Below, in pieces: positions 30,144-39,343 of a stretch of 64,000 bases of DNA (position 1 is its first letter; each line of letters opens with the position of its first letter). The stretch is taken from the NCBI GenBank assembly GCA_963829955.1, contig CAWHKS010000005.1, positions 124,001 through 188,000 of the forward strand, in the 5' to 3' direction. The DNA is from DASTFY01 sp963829955 (lineage in GTDB: Bacteria > Actinomycetota > Acidimicrobiia > Acidimicrobiales > Ilumatobacteraceae). Under the pieces are notes generated by a model. That model was not told where the DNA came from. It did no database searches and saw nothing but the letters and a program-made list of their open reading frames with translations. The translations under genes and the position numbers were made by a program.

Positions 30144-31742
30144 ATGACCGATCCCACCGACGCGAACCCGCCCCTCGCCTCCCGCCACTACACCCGCTGG
30201 CCGGTGGTCGAGGGCTACCCGGAGCGCCTCAGCTACCGGCCGGGCGAGGAGGTGGCCGTCCAGTGCTCCAGCCGGTCGGGGAGGTTCACCGCCGAGGTGA
30301 CGCGGGTGGGCGGGAAGCGGCAGGTCGTGTGGAGCGAGCAGGGGATCACCGGCACCGAGCGCGAGGTGCCTGAACGGGCGTGGGCAACGGGGTGCGACTG
30401 GCCGGTGTCCTTCACCGTGCCGATCGACCCGTCGTGGCCGTGCGGTTTCTACGAGATCGACCTGGTGGCGGAGGACCTGGCCGACGGGGAGGACGAGCGG
30501 CGCCGATCGTCGCAGGCGTTCTTCGTGGTGCAGGCCGCGCCGGAAGCACCCGCGCCTGCCCTCATCGTGCTGGCGTCCAACACCTACAACGCGTACAACC
30601 AGTGGGGCGGCCACTGCCTCTACAGCGGGGCCGACCGGGTGTCCTTCAGTCGGCCGTTCGAGCGGGGTTACGTGCGGCGACCGGCGGCGCCCGACGAGGC
30701 GGACTACGACGGCCGCGTCGGCAGCGTCGAGGTGGAGCCCGACGAGGAGCATCGCCGGCTGCCCGCCTACCTCCGCGAGCACGAGTACCCGCTGTGGTGC
30801 GCGTCGGGCGGGTGGCACAGCTGGGAGCGGCGCTTCGTGCGCTGGGCCGAGACCGCCGGGGTGGCGCTCGACTACGCCGTCAGCTCCGACCTCGACCTGC
30901 ATCCCGAGGTGCTCGACGGCCACCGCCTGCTGTTGAGCGTGGGCCACGACGAGTACTGGTCGTGGGGCATGCGGGACAGCGTCGACGCCTTCGTCGACGG
31001 CGGCGGTTCGTGGGCCATCTTCTCGGGGAACACCTCGTTCTGGCAGGTGCGCTACGAGGACGACGGGCGGACGATGGTGTGCCACAAGATGCGGGCGCAC
31101 AAGGACGATCCGGTGGCCCGAACCGACGACCGCCGATTCCTGACGACCATCTGGTCCGCGCCGGCCGTCGGCCGCCCGGAGTCCCTGTCCACCGGCCTGA
31201 GCTTCACGAGGGGCGGCTACGCCCGGGTGGGCGAGGCCACGCCGCGCAGCTCCGGCGGCTACAGCGTCCACCGGCCCGAGCACCCGTTCTTCGCCGGAAC
31301 CGGCCTCCGCTACGGCGACGTGCTCGGCGGGAACGACCGGATCGTTGCCTACGAGGTCGACGGCTGCGAGCTGACGATGGTCAACGGCCTGCCCGTGCCC
31401 ACCTACGCCGACGGCACACCGGCGGGGTTCGAGGTGCTCGGGACGGCGCCCGCCCGCCTGCTGTCCATCACGGCCGAGCACTGCGAGGCGCCCGTCGCGC
31501 TCTGGGGGAGCACCCAGCCGCCCGGCGACCTCGAGGCGGTGGCGATGGTGCTCTTCGGCGACGCCTCGCCGGCCAACCTGGCCAAGGTCGCCCACGGGCA
31601 CGCCGTGATGGGCACGTTCGAGCGGGGACGGGGACGGGTGTTCAACGCCGGCACCACGGATTGGTCGTTCGGGCTCGATCGTGACCCGCTCGTCCAGCAG
31701 GTCACGCTCAACGTGCTGCGGGAGCTGGGCGGACTCGGCTGA
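30144..31742 (+). CDS. N,N-dimethylformamidase large-subunit-like protein
   Basis: 532 residues. An N-terminal beta-sandwich-like domain (YRPGEEVAVQCSSRSGRFTA; to about residue 130) precedes the C-terminal alpha/beta domain, with NTYNAYNQWGGHCLY, HEYPLWCASGGWHSWERR, LLSVGHDEYWSWGMRDSVD and AIFSGNTSFWQVR. These are the blocks of the DMFase large subunit C-terminal family, which in the known enzyme hydrolyses N,N-dimethylformamide at a mononuclear iron. No small-subunit gene is nearby, and most relatives have other, unknown amide substrates. It lies just after carbonic anhydrase and ends 98 bases before the BTAD regulator. Confidence 0.75.
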   Translation: MTDPTDANPPLASRHYTRWPVVEGYPERLSYRPGEEVAVQCSSRSGRFTAEVTRVGGKRQVVWSEQGITGTEREVPERAWATGCDWPVSFTVPIDPSWPCGFYEIDLVAEDLADGEDERRRSSQAFFVVQAAPEAPAPALIVLASNTYNAYNQWGGHCLYSGADRVSFSRPFERGYVRRPAAPDEADYDGRVGSVEVEPDEEHRRLPAYLREHEYPLWCASGGWHSWERRFVRWAETAGVALDYAVSSDLDLHPEVLDGHRLLLSVGHDEYWSWGMRDSVDAFVDGGGSWAIFSGNTSFWQVRYEDDGRTMVCHKMRAHKDDPVARTDDRRFLTTIWSAPAVGRPESLSTGLSFTRGGYARVGEATPRSSGGYSVHRPEHPFFAGTGLRYGDVLGGNDRIVAYEVDGCELTMVNGLPVPTYADGTPAGFEVLGTAPARLLSITAEHCEAPVALWGSTQPPGDLEAVAMVLFGDASPANLAKVAHGHAVMGTFERGRGRVFNAGTTDWSFGLDRDPLVQQVTLNVLRELGGLG

Positions 31743-31840
31743 CCGGCCCGAGGTGTATCTCCGAACCCGTCCGGGTGCTCTTCCGTACCATTGCCTATGG
31801 CGCGCTCGTCCGGTGCGCCTGAAGGAGGCCGGTTGGCCCG

Positions 31841-32716
31841 ATGATGACCACCGCCCACCTCGAGCAGATCCTTCCCGCCCAGCCCGGTCTCGACGCCGTG
31901 GCCACGGCCGCGACCGTCGCCGCCACGGTGCTGGCCTCGGCGAGCCCGCCGGCCCGCACGGTGCTGTCGGCCCGGTTGCTCGGTGGCTGCTGGGTGACCA
32001 TCGACCACCGGCCGGTGCCGCTTGCCAACAGCCGTCGCACGCGCGCCCTCCTCGCCTTCCTGGTCGATCGCCCCTCACGGCCGGTCCCCCGGGACGTGCT
32101 GATGGACGTGTTCTGGCCGGACTCGAGCCCCGACGCGGCCCGCAACAGCCTGCACGTCGCCATGCACGGGCTCCGCAAGGCGCTGGCGCAGGCCTGGGAC
32201 GGCCCCGTCATCGAGTGCCGGGGCGACACCTACCGCTTGTCCGATGCCGTCGAGGTCTGGAGCGATGCCGCCGAGCTGGAGCGCCGTAACGAGCTTGGAG
32301 CCATCGCCGCGGCCGACGGGCGGCTGGACGACGCCGTCGCCGAGTACGAGACCGGGCTGGCCCTCTACGGCGGCGAGTTCATGGCGGACGATCCGTACCT
32401 CGACTGGGCTCTGACCCGCCGCGAGGAGCTCCGCCTGCGAGCGGTCGACTGCGCCGAGCAGCTCAGCGAGCTGCACCTGCGCCGGGGCGATCTGCGCCGG
32501 GCCCTTGCCATCTCAAGCCAGGTGCTGCGGGAGGAGCCGTGCCACGAGCCGGCGGCCCGCCGCCTCATGATCGCCTACGCCCGCCTGGGTCAGCCCCACA
32601 TGGCGCTGCGCCTCTACGAGCGGATCGTCGGTCTCCTCGGGCGCGAGCTCGGCGTGGCCGCCGCCACCGAGACCGAGGCGCTGGCCGACCAGATCCGCCG
32701 CCGCACCCCCGTCTGA
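31841..32716 (+). CDS. BTAD/SARP-type transcriptional regulator
   Basis: 291 residues. After about 40 residues of low complexity, a winged-helix OmpR-like DNA-binding domain spans about 42-135 (LLGGCWVTIDHRPVPLANSR, RALLAFLVDRP, and the LHVAMHGLRKAL recognition region). The bacterial transcriptional activation domain with TPR-like helices follows (about 145-285), ending RLYERIVGLLGRELGV. SARP regulators activate neighbouring gene clusters. Here the next genes on the strand are two small proteins and the caspase-like gene, so it is the candidate activator of that cluster. AAGGAGG lies 12 bases upstream; TACCAT at 31786-31791 may be the -10. Confidence 0.82.
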   Translation: MMTTAHLEQILPAQPGLDAVATAATVAATVLASASPPARTVLSARLLGGCWVTIDHRPVPLANSRRTRALLAFLVDRPSRPVPRDVLMDVFWPDSSPDAARNSLHVAMHGLRKALAQAWDGPVIECRGDTYRLSDAVEVWSDAAELERRNELGAIAAADGRLDDAVAEYETGLALYGGEFMADDPYLDWALTRREELRLRAVDCAEQLSELHLRRGDLRRALAISSQVLREEPCHEPAARRLMIAYARLGQPHMALRLYERIVGLLGRELGVAAATETEALADQIRRRTPV

Positions 32717-32842
32717 CCCCTTCCGGGCGTGGCGAGTGCCACACCAGGACACAGCGGCGATTAAGCGCTGGCTCAGCAGCGAGGACGAGGGTGACGGCGT
32801 CCGGTGAGTTCCACCGGCATTCCCCCCAAACAAGGAGCAGAC

Positions 32843-33343
32843 ATGGCCACCTTCGATCCCAACGTGCCGTCGGGCTTCCTCACCATCACGGGCGACTTCA
32901 CGTCCACCGTGCTGGTCGAAGAGTTGCCCGCCATCGGCGTTGGCAACCTCGTGCTCGATCCGACCCGAGAGTTCAAGATCAAGCTGGACTGGGCGATCGA
33001 CGGCAACGTCGCCGAGCTCTGGCTCAGCGCCCTCGCCATCGACTCCCCGGACTGGATCGTGACTGCGTACGCCGAGTCGGTGGGCCCAGGCCCCGAGCAG
33101 ATCCTCGTGACGAAGAACGTCCCGGTGAACCCGCTGCCGTCGGCCAACCCGCCGTTCGAGTACTCGACGACCCTGACGGTCCCGCCGGGAACCCTCGCCG
33201 AGGAGAACCCCGGTGACCCGCTGGTGTCCGGCGTCTACAAGCTCGTCGTCACCGTCTTCCTGGACTCCACGTTCGGCTCGGTCGGCTACGACATCATGGG
33301 CTTCGTCGAGGGCCCGGTCGTCAAGGTCGAGGATCCCAACTGA
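32843..33343 (+). CDS. Small beta-rich protein upstream of the caspase gene, unknown
   Basis: 166 residues from the ATG at 32843, which has an AAGGAG site 5 bases upstream. No signal peptide or membrane helix. The pattern of alternating hydrophobic strands (FLTITGDFTSTVLVEELP, FKIKLDWAIDGNVAELWLSA, YKLVVTVFLDS) suggests an Ig-like or beta-sandwich fold. No family recognised. It is followed by a terminator-like hairpin and then by the zinc-ribbon-like small gene and the caspase. Its position right after a BTAD regulator and before three caspase/CHAT proteases makes it a possible sensor, adaptor or substrate in that set. Confidence 0.65.
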   Translation: MATFDPNVPSGFLTITGDFTSTVLVEELPAIGVGNLVLDPTREFKIKLDWAIDGNVAELWLSALAIDSPDWIVTAYAESVGPGPEQILVTKNVPVNPLPSANPPFEYSTTLTVPPGTLAEENPGDPLVSGVYKLVVTVFLDSTFGSVGYDIMGFVEGPVVKVEDPN

Positions 33344-33360
33344 CCTGACCCCACCTGGAC

Positions 33361-33396
33361 CGGACGGCGCTGGAAGACCTCCTTCGGCGCCGTCCG
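33361..33396 (+). terminator. Hairpin after the small beta-rich gene
   Basis: Perfect 10-base inverted repeat (CGGACGGCGC) with a 16-base loop, 17 bases after the stop. There is no T-run. It may attenuate transcription into the downstream caspase unit. Confidence 0.55.
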
Positions 33397-33454
33397 TTCC
33401 GCGTCTGTCGAACCGTGGCAGGCTGGGAGCGAGAGCTCTCAGCGGAGGTGCCAC

Positions 33455-33679
33455 ATGGACGACCACGTCATGACTGCCGAGTCATCGCAGCCGGGCGAGA
33501 TGCTGCTCACCTGCGGGACCGACGGATGTGGCCGGCGGGTGGTCGTGCGACCGACGAGCATGGTGGTCCTCGACCGGGGCGAGGTCGGCGTGTTCCACAG
33601 CGGCGCCGCGGCGCCTCCGGGGATGCTGCTCACCATCGGCCCACCCGCCGCCGGCGACGCTCGGCTCGACCGCGGCTGA
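33455..33679 (+). CDS. Small Cys-pair protein before the caspase gene, unknown
   Basis: 74 residues with a GGAGG site 5 bases before the ATG. A single LTCGTDGCGRRVVV motif (C-x4-C) resembles half of a zinc ribbon; the rest is Val/Gly/Pro/Ala-rich. Too short for a family call. It is 73 bases upstream of the caspase-like gene on the same strand and probably in its transcript. Confidence 0.5.
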   Translation: MDDHVMTAESSQPGEMLLTCGTDGCGRRVVVRPTSMVVLDRGEVGVFHSGAAAPPGMLLTIGPPAAGDARLDRG

Positions 33680-33752
33680 CGCCCGGGCGGGAAGCCATCA
33701 GCGCTGCCTGCGTGCTGGGCTGAGCGACCGCTATCCAGACGGAAGGACGGGC

Positions 33753-36257
33753 ATGGCCAAGCGAGCGCTGCTGATCGGGAGCCAGACCTACGGGCTGACC
33801 GGCGTGAACGGCGACGTGGCGCTGATGGCCGAGACGCTCGAAGCCCGCGGCTTCCGGAGCGAGGTACGGATCGAGGACGACGCCACCAGAGCCGGCATCA
33901 TCGCCGCCTACGAGCGACTCATCGACGAGACGCCGAGTGGGTCGACCGATCCGGTGGTCATCTACTACTCGGGTCACGGCGGCCGGACACCGCTCGAGGG
34001 CTGGGAGGAGCTCCAACGTCGAGGCGAGCGCTCGCACCTCCGCTACCTGGTCCCCTTCGACATGAAGGCCAGCAGCGAGAGCGATTTCCGCGGCCTGCTG
34101 TCCGAGGAGCTGAGCAGCCTGCAGCGGCGGCTGACGGCCAAGACCGAGAACGTGACGACGATCCTCGACTGCTGCCACTCGGGCACGATGTCGCGCGACG
34201 TGGACCTGATGCCCAAGGCCGCTCCCCGCTCCTTCCCGTACGATGCCGCGCTCCCGCTGCTGGCTGCACTGGAGGCAGAGAGCGGCGCCGCGACCTCGCT
34301 CGACGACTCGAACCCGTTGGCGGTGCGCGTCGTAGCCTGCGATCCCCTGCAGTCCGCCTACGAGCGGCCCAGCTCGCTGGGCGGCCGGCACGGAGCCCTC
34401 ACCGAGCAGCTCGTGCTGTCGCTCCGCGAGCTCGGTGACCGGCCGCTCACGTGGCGCGTCCTCGGCAATCGGATCCGCCGCACGATCACGACGTCGTTGC
34501 CGACGCAACGACCGGAGGTCGAGGGCCCTTCGGATCGCCTGCTGTTCTCGCTGACCACAAGGGACGCCGCCAACGCACTCCCGGTCGTCGTCACCGACGG
34601 GGCCGTGCGCATCGAGGCGGCCCGCCTCCTCGACGTCTCTGTCGGCGACCGGTACGAGCTGCTGTCGCCCGACGACACCTCGCTCGGTGAGGCCGAGGTC
34701 GAACGCATTGACGGCGATGCCGCCGTCCTCGGCGTTGCCGGCAAGGCCAAGGCGGGAGCCACGTACACCGATGCGGTCGCCGTGCCGCTGCGCACGAGCC
34801 GGACCAAGGCGGTCGCGGTGGACCTCCAGCCCCCGGTCCGCGCCGCGGTCGAGGAGCGCCTGGCCGCGTCGACGATGCTCCGTGCCGCCGCCGACGGCGA
34901 GGCTGCGGTGGCGCGCATCGCCGGGAGCAGTGACGGTGACGGCGCGCTGGTCGTGCTCGACAGCGGTGGATTCGCCGTGCAGGACGGGACGTTCGCGTCC
35001 GACAAGACCGGGATCGGCGAGGCCATCAAGGTCGTGGAGCGCGTGGCGCGGGCAGAGCGCCTGCGCGGCCTCGACCGCGGGGATGCGGACCTCGCAGGAC
35101 AGATCCACGTGGAGCTGCGATCGCACGGCAGCGAGGGGGGCGGCGACGTCCGGACTCGGGCCGCCAGTGGCGAGCGCCTCTACCGCGGGGAGCTCATCAG
35201 CCTCCAGGTGACCAACAACTCCGAACGAGACCTGTACGTCGGCCTCTTCGACATCGATACCGCCTACGCCATCACGCTCCTGAGCTCCGACGAGCCGATG
35301 GGCTGGCGCATTCGGCCGGGTGAGTCCAAGACGCCCGGCGGCCCGGACGGCATCCCGCTCGAGTGGGACCCGGGCGTGCCCGACGACGGGGAGCGCCCGG
35401 AGACGTTGCTCGTGGTCGCCGCCACCCAGCCGCAGCAATTCAACGCTCTGACGACCAGTGGCGTCACCCGCGGCGAGCCCGGCGGCAGCCCGTTGGAGTC
35501 ACTGCTGGCCGAGGCCGGCACCGGGACGAGAGGCTGGCCGGCCAGCCGATCGCAGTCGGTGGCGTACTGCGCCAAGCCGGTGGACTTCTATCTCGTGCCG
35601 GCCGCGCCGCCCGCGCTCGGCGAGCCTCCTTTCGCCATCGAGGATTTGCCGGACCTCTCGCAGCGGGGCCTGCAGCCTCGCAGCGCCATCGCCCCGCCTT
35701 CCCGTCTGGCGGTGCGCCTGGTCAACCTGCGAGTCCGGAACAACAAGGCCCTGTTCAAGGCCGCGGTCAGGGTGGACGCGCTCGTCCTCACCGGCGGCGA
35801 TCAGCAGGTCGTCGCCACACCGTTCACGTTCCGGTTCCCGGACGTCGCCGACGGCGATCTGCTCCCGGCCGACAACCTCCTGCTCTACCACGGTGACGTG
35901 AAGGACTTCCTGGACATCGCCATCTGGGCCAACCGGGACGACGAGAAGGGCGTGGACCTCGCGGTGCTCTTCGAGGAGGCCGTCAACGATCCCAAGGTCA
36001 AAGGAGCCCTGACGATCGTGGCCGGTCTGGTCATCGCCGCCGCGCCCGCAGCCGCCGCGGTCGCCACGGTCGGCGCGGTGGCGACCGTGGTTCGGGTCGG
36101 CGCGTCGTTGATCAGCGCCGCGGTCGGCAAGGAGATCGGCCTCTACCGCACCAGCTTCTTGCCCTTCGAGCAATTCGGACTGGGCCGCCAGCCGAAGGAA
36201 GGGTTCCGCACGGCGAAGGGCATCGAGTTCGCGTACGAGGTCATCGACCCGGGCTGA
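33753..36257 (+). CDS. Large caspase-like (C14) protease with hydrophobic C-terminal region
   Basis: 834 residues from the ATG at 33753, with AAGGA 5 bases upstream; the frame is open above it. The N-terminal caspase p20-like domain (about 1-290) begins KRALLIGSQTYGLTGVNGD and has catalytic His75 in VIYYSGHGG and Cys141 in ILDCCHSG. A middle region includes a beta domain resembling DUF4384 (about 475-560: ELISLQVTNNSERDLYVGLF). Near the C-terminus, residues about 751-792 are a long Ala/Val/Gly-rich hydrophobic stretch (TIVAGLVIAAAPAAAAVATV) that could enter a membrane. There is no signal peptide, so it is cytoplasmic at first. Its stop is 6 bases from the convergent CHAT gene. An effector of regulated cell death or defence is plausible but unproven. 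Confidence 0.8.
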   Translation: MAKRALLIGSQTYGLTGVNGDVALMAETLEARGFRSEVRIEDDATRAGIIAAYERLIDETPSGSTDPVVIYYSGHGGRTPLEGWEELQRRGERSHLRYLVPFDMKASSESDFRGLLSEELSSLQRRLTAKTENVTTILDCCHSGTMSRDVDLMPKAAPRSFPYDAALPLLAALEAESGAATSLDDSNPLAVRVVACDPLQSAYERPSSLGGRHGALTEQLVLSLRELGDRPLTWRVLGNRIRRTITTSLPTQRPEVEGPSDRLLFSLTTRDAANALPVVVTDGAVRIEAARLLDVSVGDRYELLSPDDTSLGEAEVERIDGDAAVLGVAGKAKAGATYTDAVAVPLRTSRTKAVAVDLQPPVRAAVEERLAASTMLRAAADGEAAVARIAGSSDGDGALVVLDSGGFAVQDGTFASDKTGIGEAIKVVERVARAERLRGLDRGDADLAGQIHVELRSHGSEGGGDVRTRAASGERLYRGELISLQVTNNSERDLYVGLFDIDTAYAITLLSSDEPMGWRIRPGESKTPGGPDGIPLEWDPGVPDDGERPETLLVVAATQPQQFNALTTSGVTRGEPGGSPLESLLAEAGTGTRGWPASRSQSVAYCAKPVDFYLVPAAPPALGEPPFAIEDLPDLSQRGLQPRSAIAPPSRLAVRLVNLRVRNNKALFKAAVRVDALVLTGGDQQVVATPFTFRFPDVADGDLLPADNLLLYHGDVKDFLDIAIWANRDDEKGVDLAVLFEEAVNDPKVKGALTIVAGLVIAAAPAAAAVATVGAVATVVRVGASLISAAVGKEIGLYRTSFLPFEQFGLGRQPKEGFRTAKGIEFAYEVIDPG

Positions 36258-36263
36258 CGAGGC

Positions 36264-39200
36264 TCACTCGGCGGGCAGCCAGCGTGACCGCATCTTGTCG
36301 GCACCCTCGAGCAGCGGGGCCTTGAGCTCGTGGTCGGCGTCGAGAAGGGTTCCGATGTCGACCAGGTGTTCGATGACCGATCGGCGGTTGAACGCACTCG
36401 ACCGCAGTCGGAACGCCGTCTCGTACGCCTCGACCATGTCGTCGACCGACCCTTCGGCCGGCTCACCGGTGAACTTCTGCTCGACCAACCGCGTCAGCCG
36501 CCAGTCCCCGATCCGATTGCGGGTCCAGAAGTCAGCAGGTGGCTCGGCGAGCAGCTTCCGGAACCGCTCCTCGTCGCCACGGACGACGTTCGGGACCTGG
36601 TCGTCCCACTGCCCGACGACGGCCGCGAGCTGCCGGGCGTTGAGCTCGTGATAGGGGTCCGGCGGTTCGTTGTTCGCCTCGTCCGCGCTCAGTGCCCGGA
36701 TGTAGTACCCGAGCGCCCGCCGGACGTCGTTGCGGTCCGGAGGATCCGACAGGCAGCTCCGTCTCTTGTAGAAGCTGCCCCACAGCGCCTGCCGTTCGCC
36801 GGTCACGCCCAAGGTCTGCAGCGCCCGCAACTTGCGCTGGGCACTGCGCAGCAGCTCGCGACGTGGCGCTCCGTCGTCCAGCTCCCTCGCCCGCCGTACC
36901 GACAGGTTGATGAGCTGCTCGACGGCGGCCAGTGGCACGTCGCGACCACCTGCTCTCACGGCCTCCTCGTAGCGCTCGACCGCCAGGTCGAACCGCCCGA
37001 GCTGGGCCCAGGCTCCGGCGAGGTCGGCCGAGATGTCGGCCCTGACAGAGCCACGGCCGTTCGCGTACAGGGGGTCGCGCTCGAGTCGCTCCAGCTCCGT
37101 CGCCAGATCGAGGCTGCTCTCGGGCTCCTCCGATGCGAGCTCCGCCACGGCACGGATGTCCTGCTGCAACGACCGCACGGAACTGGTCCGATCGCTCACC
37201 AACCCGGTCGTGGCCCTGATCCGGCGCCTCAGCTCCGAGACGGTCAGGCTCGCCTTGAGCTCGGCGCCGCCGCGGCCACGGCGCGCCGCCAACCGGAAGC
37301 CAGGATCGCCGTAGCACTGGTAGGCGCCCCACGTGATGCTGCCAGGATCGTGGCGGTGAACCGCTGCGCGCGCGTGCCGAACGGCATCGCCCAGCTCCCA
37401 CCCTTGGAGCAGCTCGGAGTACAGCTGATGGGCGAAGACGACGGCCGGCTCGTCCTCGACCGCCCAGCCGGCGACGACGACGGCCCGCACACCGATCTGC
37501 ATCAGCTGGCGGGCGAAGCTGGCCGCCACCCGGTTCATCCCGTCGAGCTGGCGGGTGACTGCGCCCAGGTGGCACGCGTTGACGACGACAAGATCGGGCA
37601 CCACACTGAGCTGCCCGATCGTGGCGGCGGTGAGCCGGCGACCAGAGCCGAGCACGACACCGCTCTTGACGGCGTTGCCGCTCTCGTCGAGCATCCCGTG
37701 GGCCGCGATGTGCACCACACGCCACGACCCGTTCAGCAGTTCGTGGATCACCTCTTCGGCAGGATCGTCCGCGGTCTGTTCGTCCGTTGGCGTCCCCATG
37801 TACGCCCCTTCCTCGTCCCAGATGCGGGCCGTCACCGTCCACGGTGGATCCACCGTCGGCAGCTCAAGGTCACCGAGCGGATCCTTGAAGTCGAGCTCGG
37901 CACCGAACGCCTTCGCCACGATGGCAGCCTCCCGCTTGGCCCCCGGAAGGGGGAGGAAACCGGGGCCGGGGGGCGGGTTCCCTATCACGAGCACCGCGTG
38001 CTCGGGTGTCCGCACCGTCCCCCGCCGCCCGCCGCGCGCCTCGAGGAACTGGCGCAGGAACCCGCCTCCGAGGGCGAAGGGACGGCTGTCACGGAACGCC
38101 TCGGCGCGGGGCGTGAGGAGCTCCCACGGGAGGTCGGCCGTGCTCTCGTCGAGCAGCAGGTGGAGATGGCTGCCACTTCCCAGCGGCTGCTTCAGGTCAT
38201 GGGGCACGAGGAGCTCGTAGAGCGTCGAGCCGATGCGGGGATCCGACGATCGGTTGATCGACTGAGCCACCAGGCTGTCGACGAGGTCCCCGTCGAGCTG
38301 ATGGACGAGGGACTCCGCGCGGGACGCGCGTCCGAGCAGCGAATAGGTCAGCCCTGCCAGCCCGTCCGACTGTTCGGCAACCCGCACGATGCTGATCCGT
38401 GCCCATACGTCGTTGGCGCTGTCGTCGGGAGGGTTGGGACCGGCCGCACCTTCGCCCATGACCGGTTGGGGTCCGCAGGAGACCGCGTAGTCGCCCTCGG
38501 TGTGCGAGCTCTCGTTGTTGAGGCGCTCGAGGGAGCGGGCTGCCAGCTCGACGATGTCCTCGTGGCGCTCGACGAACCACAGGTCGCTGAATCGCACCGG
38601 TCGGTCGACCACACCGGCCGGTCCCTCGACCGGCACCGTCAGCGGGATCTGGCTCAGTCTCACGTTGGCGGCGACGGTCCCGGCGATGATGGCGCGGATG
38701 GAGCTCTCGACCGTCAGGCCACCGGACCGGGAGCTGCCGATGAGCACGGCGGCCAGGCCGAGACGTCCGTCGAAGGCCTGCTGAGGAGCCGACCGCCCCA
38801 CCACGGAGGCGCGAGCCCGATCACGAGGCTCGCTGGCGAACCGGGTCAACGACCTGGTCACCACGGACGAGAGCTGCGACTCCGTCAGCTCTCCCATGGG
38901 ACCGAGCCCGACGACGATGGCGCCCGGCGGAGGGGTGATCTCCTCGAAGCCGGGGAAATGGCGGAACTCCCCCAATGCCTCCGGGTAGTCGCGGGCCACC
39001 TGGGCCCGGCTCAGACGGTGGTCGAGGCAGTCGTCGAGCCGCTCCTCGGCGCCGCTGAGGGGCGAGCCGGCCACGTGGCCGACCAGGACGGGATAGACGG
39101 CGTGTTCGAGGCTGGCGTGCAGCAGACGCACCGTCAGCCGCGCGTCGTCATCACTGTCCGCGTCGCCGCCGCCGTTGCGCGAAGGCCCGCGGCGCGTCCC

Positions 39201-39317
39201 GGACGCACCCCCTTTGCCCGCTGGGCCAGCCGCGGCCTTGCTCCAACCTCTCGTCTGGGGCCCGTCTCCCAGCTCCTCCACGAGGCTCGTTCCGCTGTCC
39301 TTTTCCGGAGGCTCCAT
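36264..39317 (-). CDS. CHAT-domain protease with C-terminal helical (TPR-like) region
   Basis: 1017 residues from the ATG at 39317, with an AGGAGG site upstream on the minus strand; the frame is open further. The N-terminal 60 residues are charged and low complexity. Residues about 60-380 form an uncharacterised alpha/beta region (GAIVVGLGPMGELTE). The CHAT domain, about 390-670, contains LLLDESTADLPWELLTP, His540 in VVHIAAHG and Cys582 in VVVNACHLG, the expected dyad. The rest is helical with TPR-like spacing. CHAT proteases of the caspase clan cut partner proteins, for example TPR-CHAT (Craspase) cleaving Csx30. No CRISPR genes are here. It is tail-to-tail with the caspase gene and divergent from the VanY-like gene. 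Confidence 0.82.
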   Translation of the reverse strand: MEPPEKDSGTSLVEELGDGPQTRGWSKAAAGPAGKGGASGTRRGPSRNGGGDADSDDDARLTVRLLHASLEHAVYPVLVGHVAGSPLSGAEERLDDCLDHRLSRAQVARDYPEALGEFRHFPGFEEITPPPGAIVVGLGPMGELTESQLSSVVTRSLTRFASEPRDRARASVVGRSAPQQAFDGRLGLAAVLIGSSRSGGLTVESSIRAIIAGTVAANVRLSQIPLTVPVEGPAGVVDRPVRFSDLWFVERHEDIVELAARSLERLNNESSHTEGDYAVSCGPQPVMGEGAAGPNPPDDSANDVWARISIVRVAEQSDGLAGLTYSLLGRASRAESLVHQLDGDLVDSLVAQSINRSSDPRIGSTLYELLVPHDLKQPLGSGSHLHLLLDESTADLPWELLTPRAEAFRDSRPFALGGGFLRQFLEARGGRRGTVRTPEHAVLVIGNPPPGPGFLPLPGAKREAAIVAKAFGAELDFKDPLGDLELPTVDPPWTVTARIWDEEGAYMGTPTDEQTADDPAEEVIHELLNGSWRVVHIAAHGMLDESGNAVKSGVVLGSGRRLTAATIGQLSVVPDLVVVNACHLGAVTRQLDGMNRVAASFARQLMQIGVRAVVVAGWAVEDEPAVVFAHQLYSELLQGWELGDAVRHARAAVHRHDPGSITWGAYQCYGDPGFRLAARRGRGGAELKASLTVSELRRRIRATTGLVSDRTSSVRSLQQDIRAVAELASEEPESSLDLATELERLERDPLYANGRGSVRADISADLAGAWAQLGRFDLAVERYEEAVRAGGRDVPLAAVEQLINLSVRRARELDDGAPRRELLRSAQRKLRALQTLGVTGERQALWGSFYKRRSCLSDPPDRNDVRRALGYYIRALSADEANNEPPDPYHELNARQLAAVVGQWDDQVPNVVRGDEERFRKLLAEPPADFWTRNRIGDWRLTRLVEQKFTGEPAEGSVDDMVEAYETAFRLRSSAFNRRSVIEHLVDIGTLLDADHELKAPLLEGADKMRSRWLPAE

Positions 39318-39343
39318 GGCGTGATCCTCCTTCCCTGCGCGCA

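Noticed and set aside
29469..32078. 869-codon open frame on the minus strand
   Set aside because: Antisense to carbonic anhydrase and the dimethylformamidase-like gene, whose motifs are clear; no domain visible in it.
33630..35438. 602-codon minus-strand frame under the caspase gene
   Set aside because: No motif, and the plus strand has the caspase His/Cys pair and a good ribosome site.
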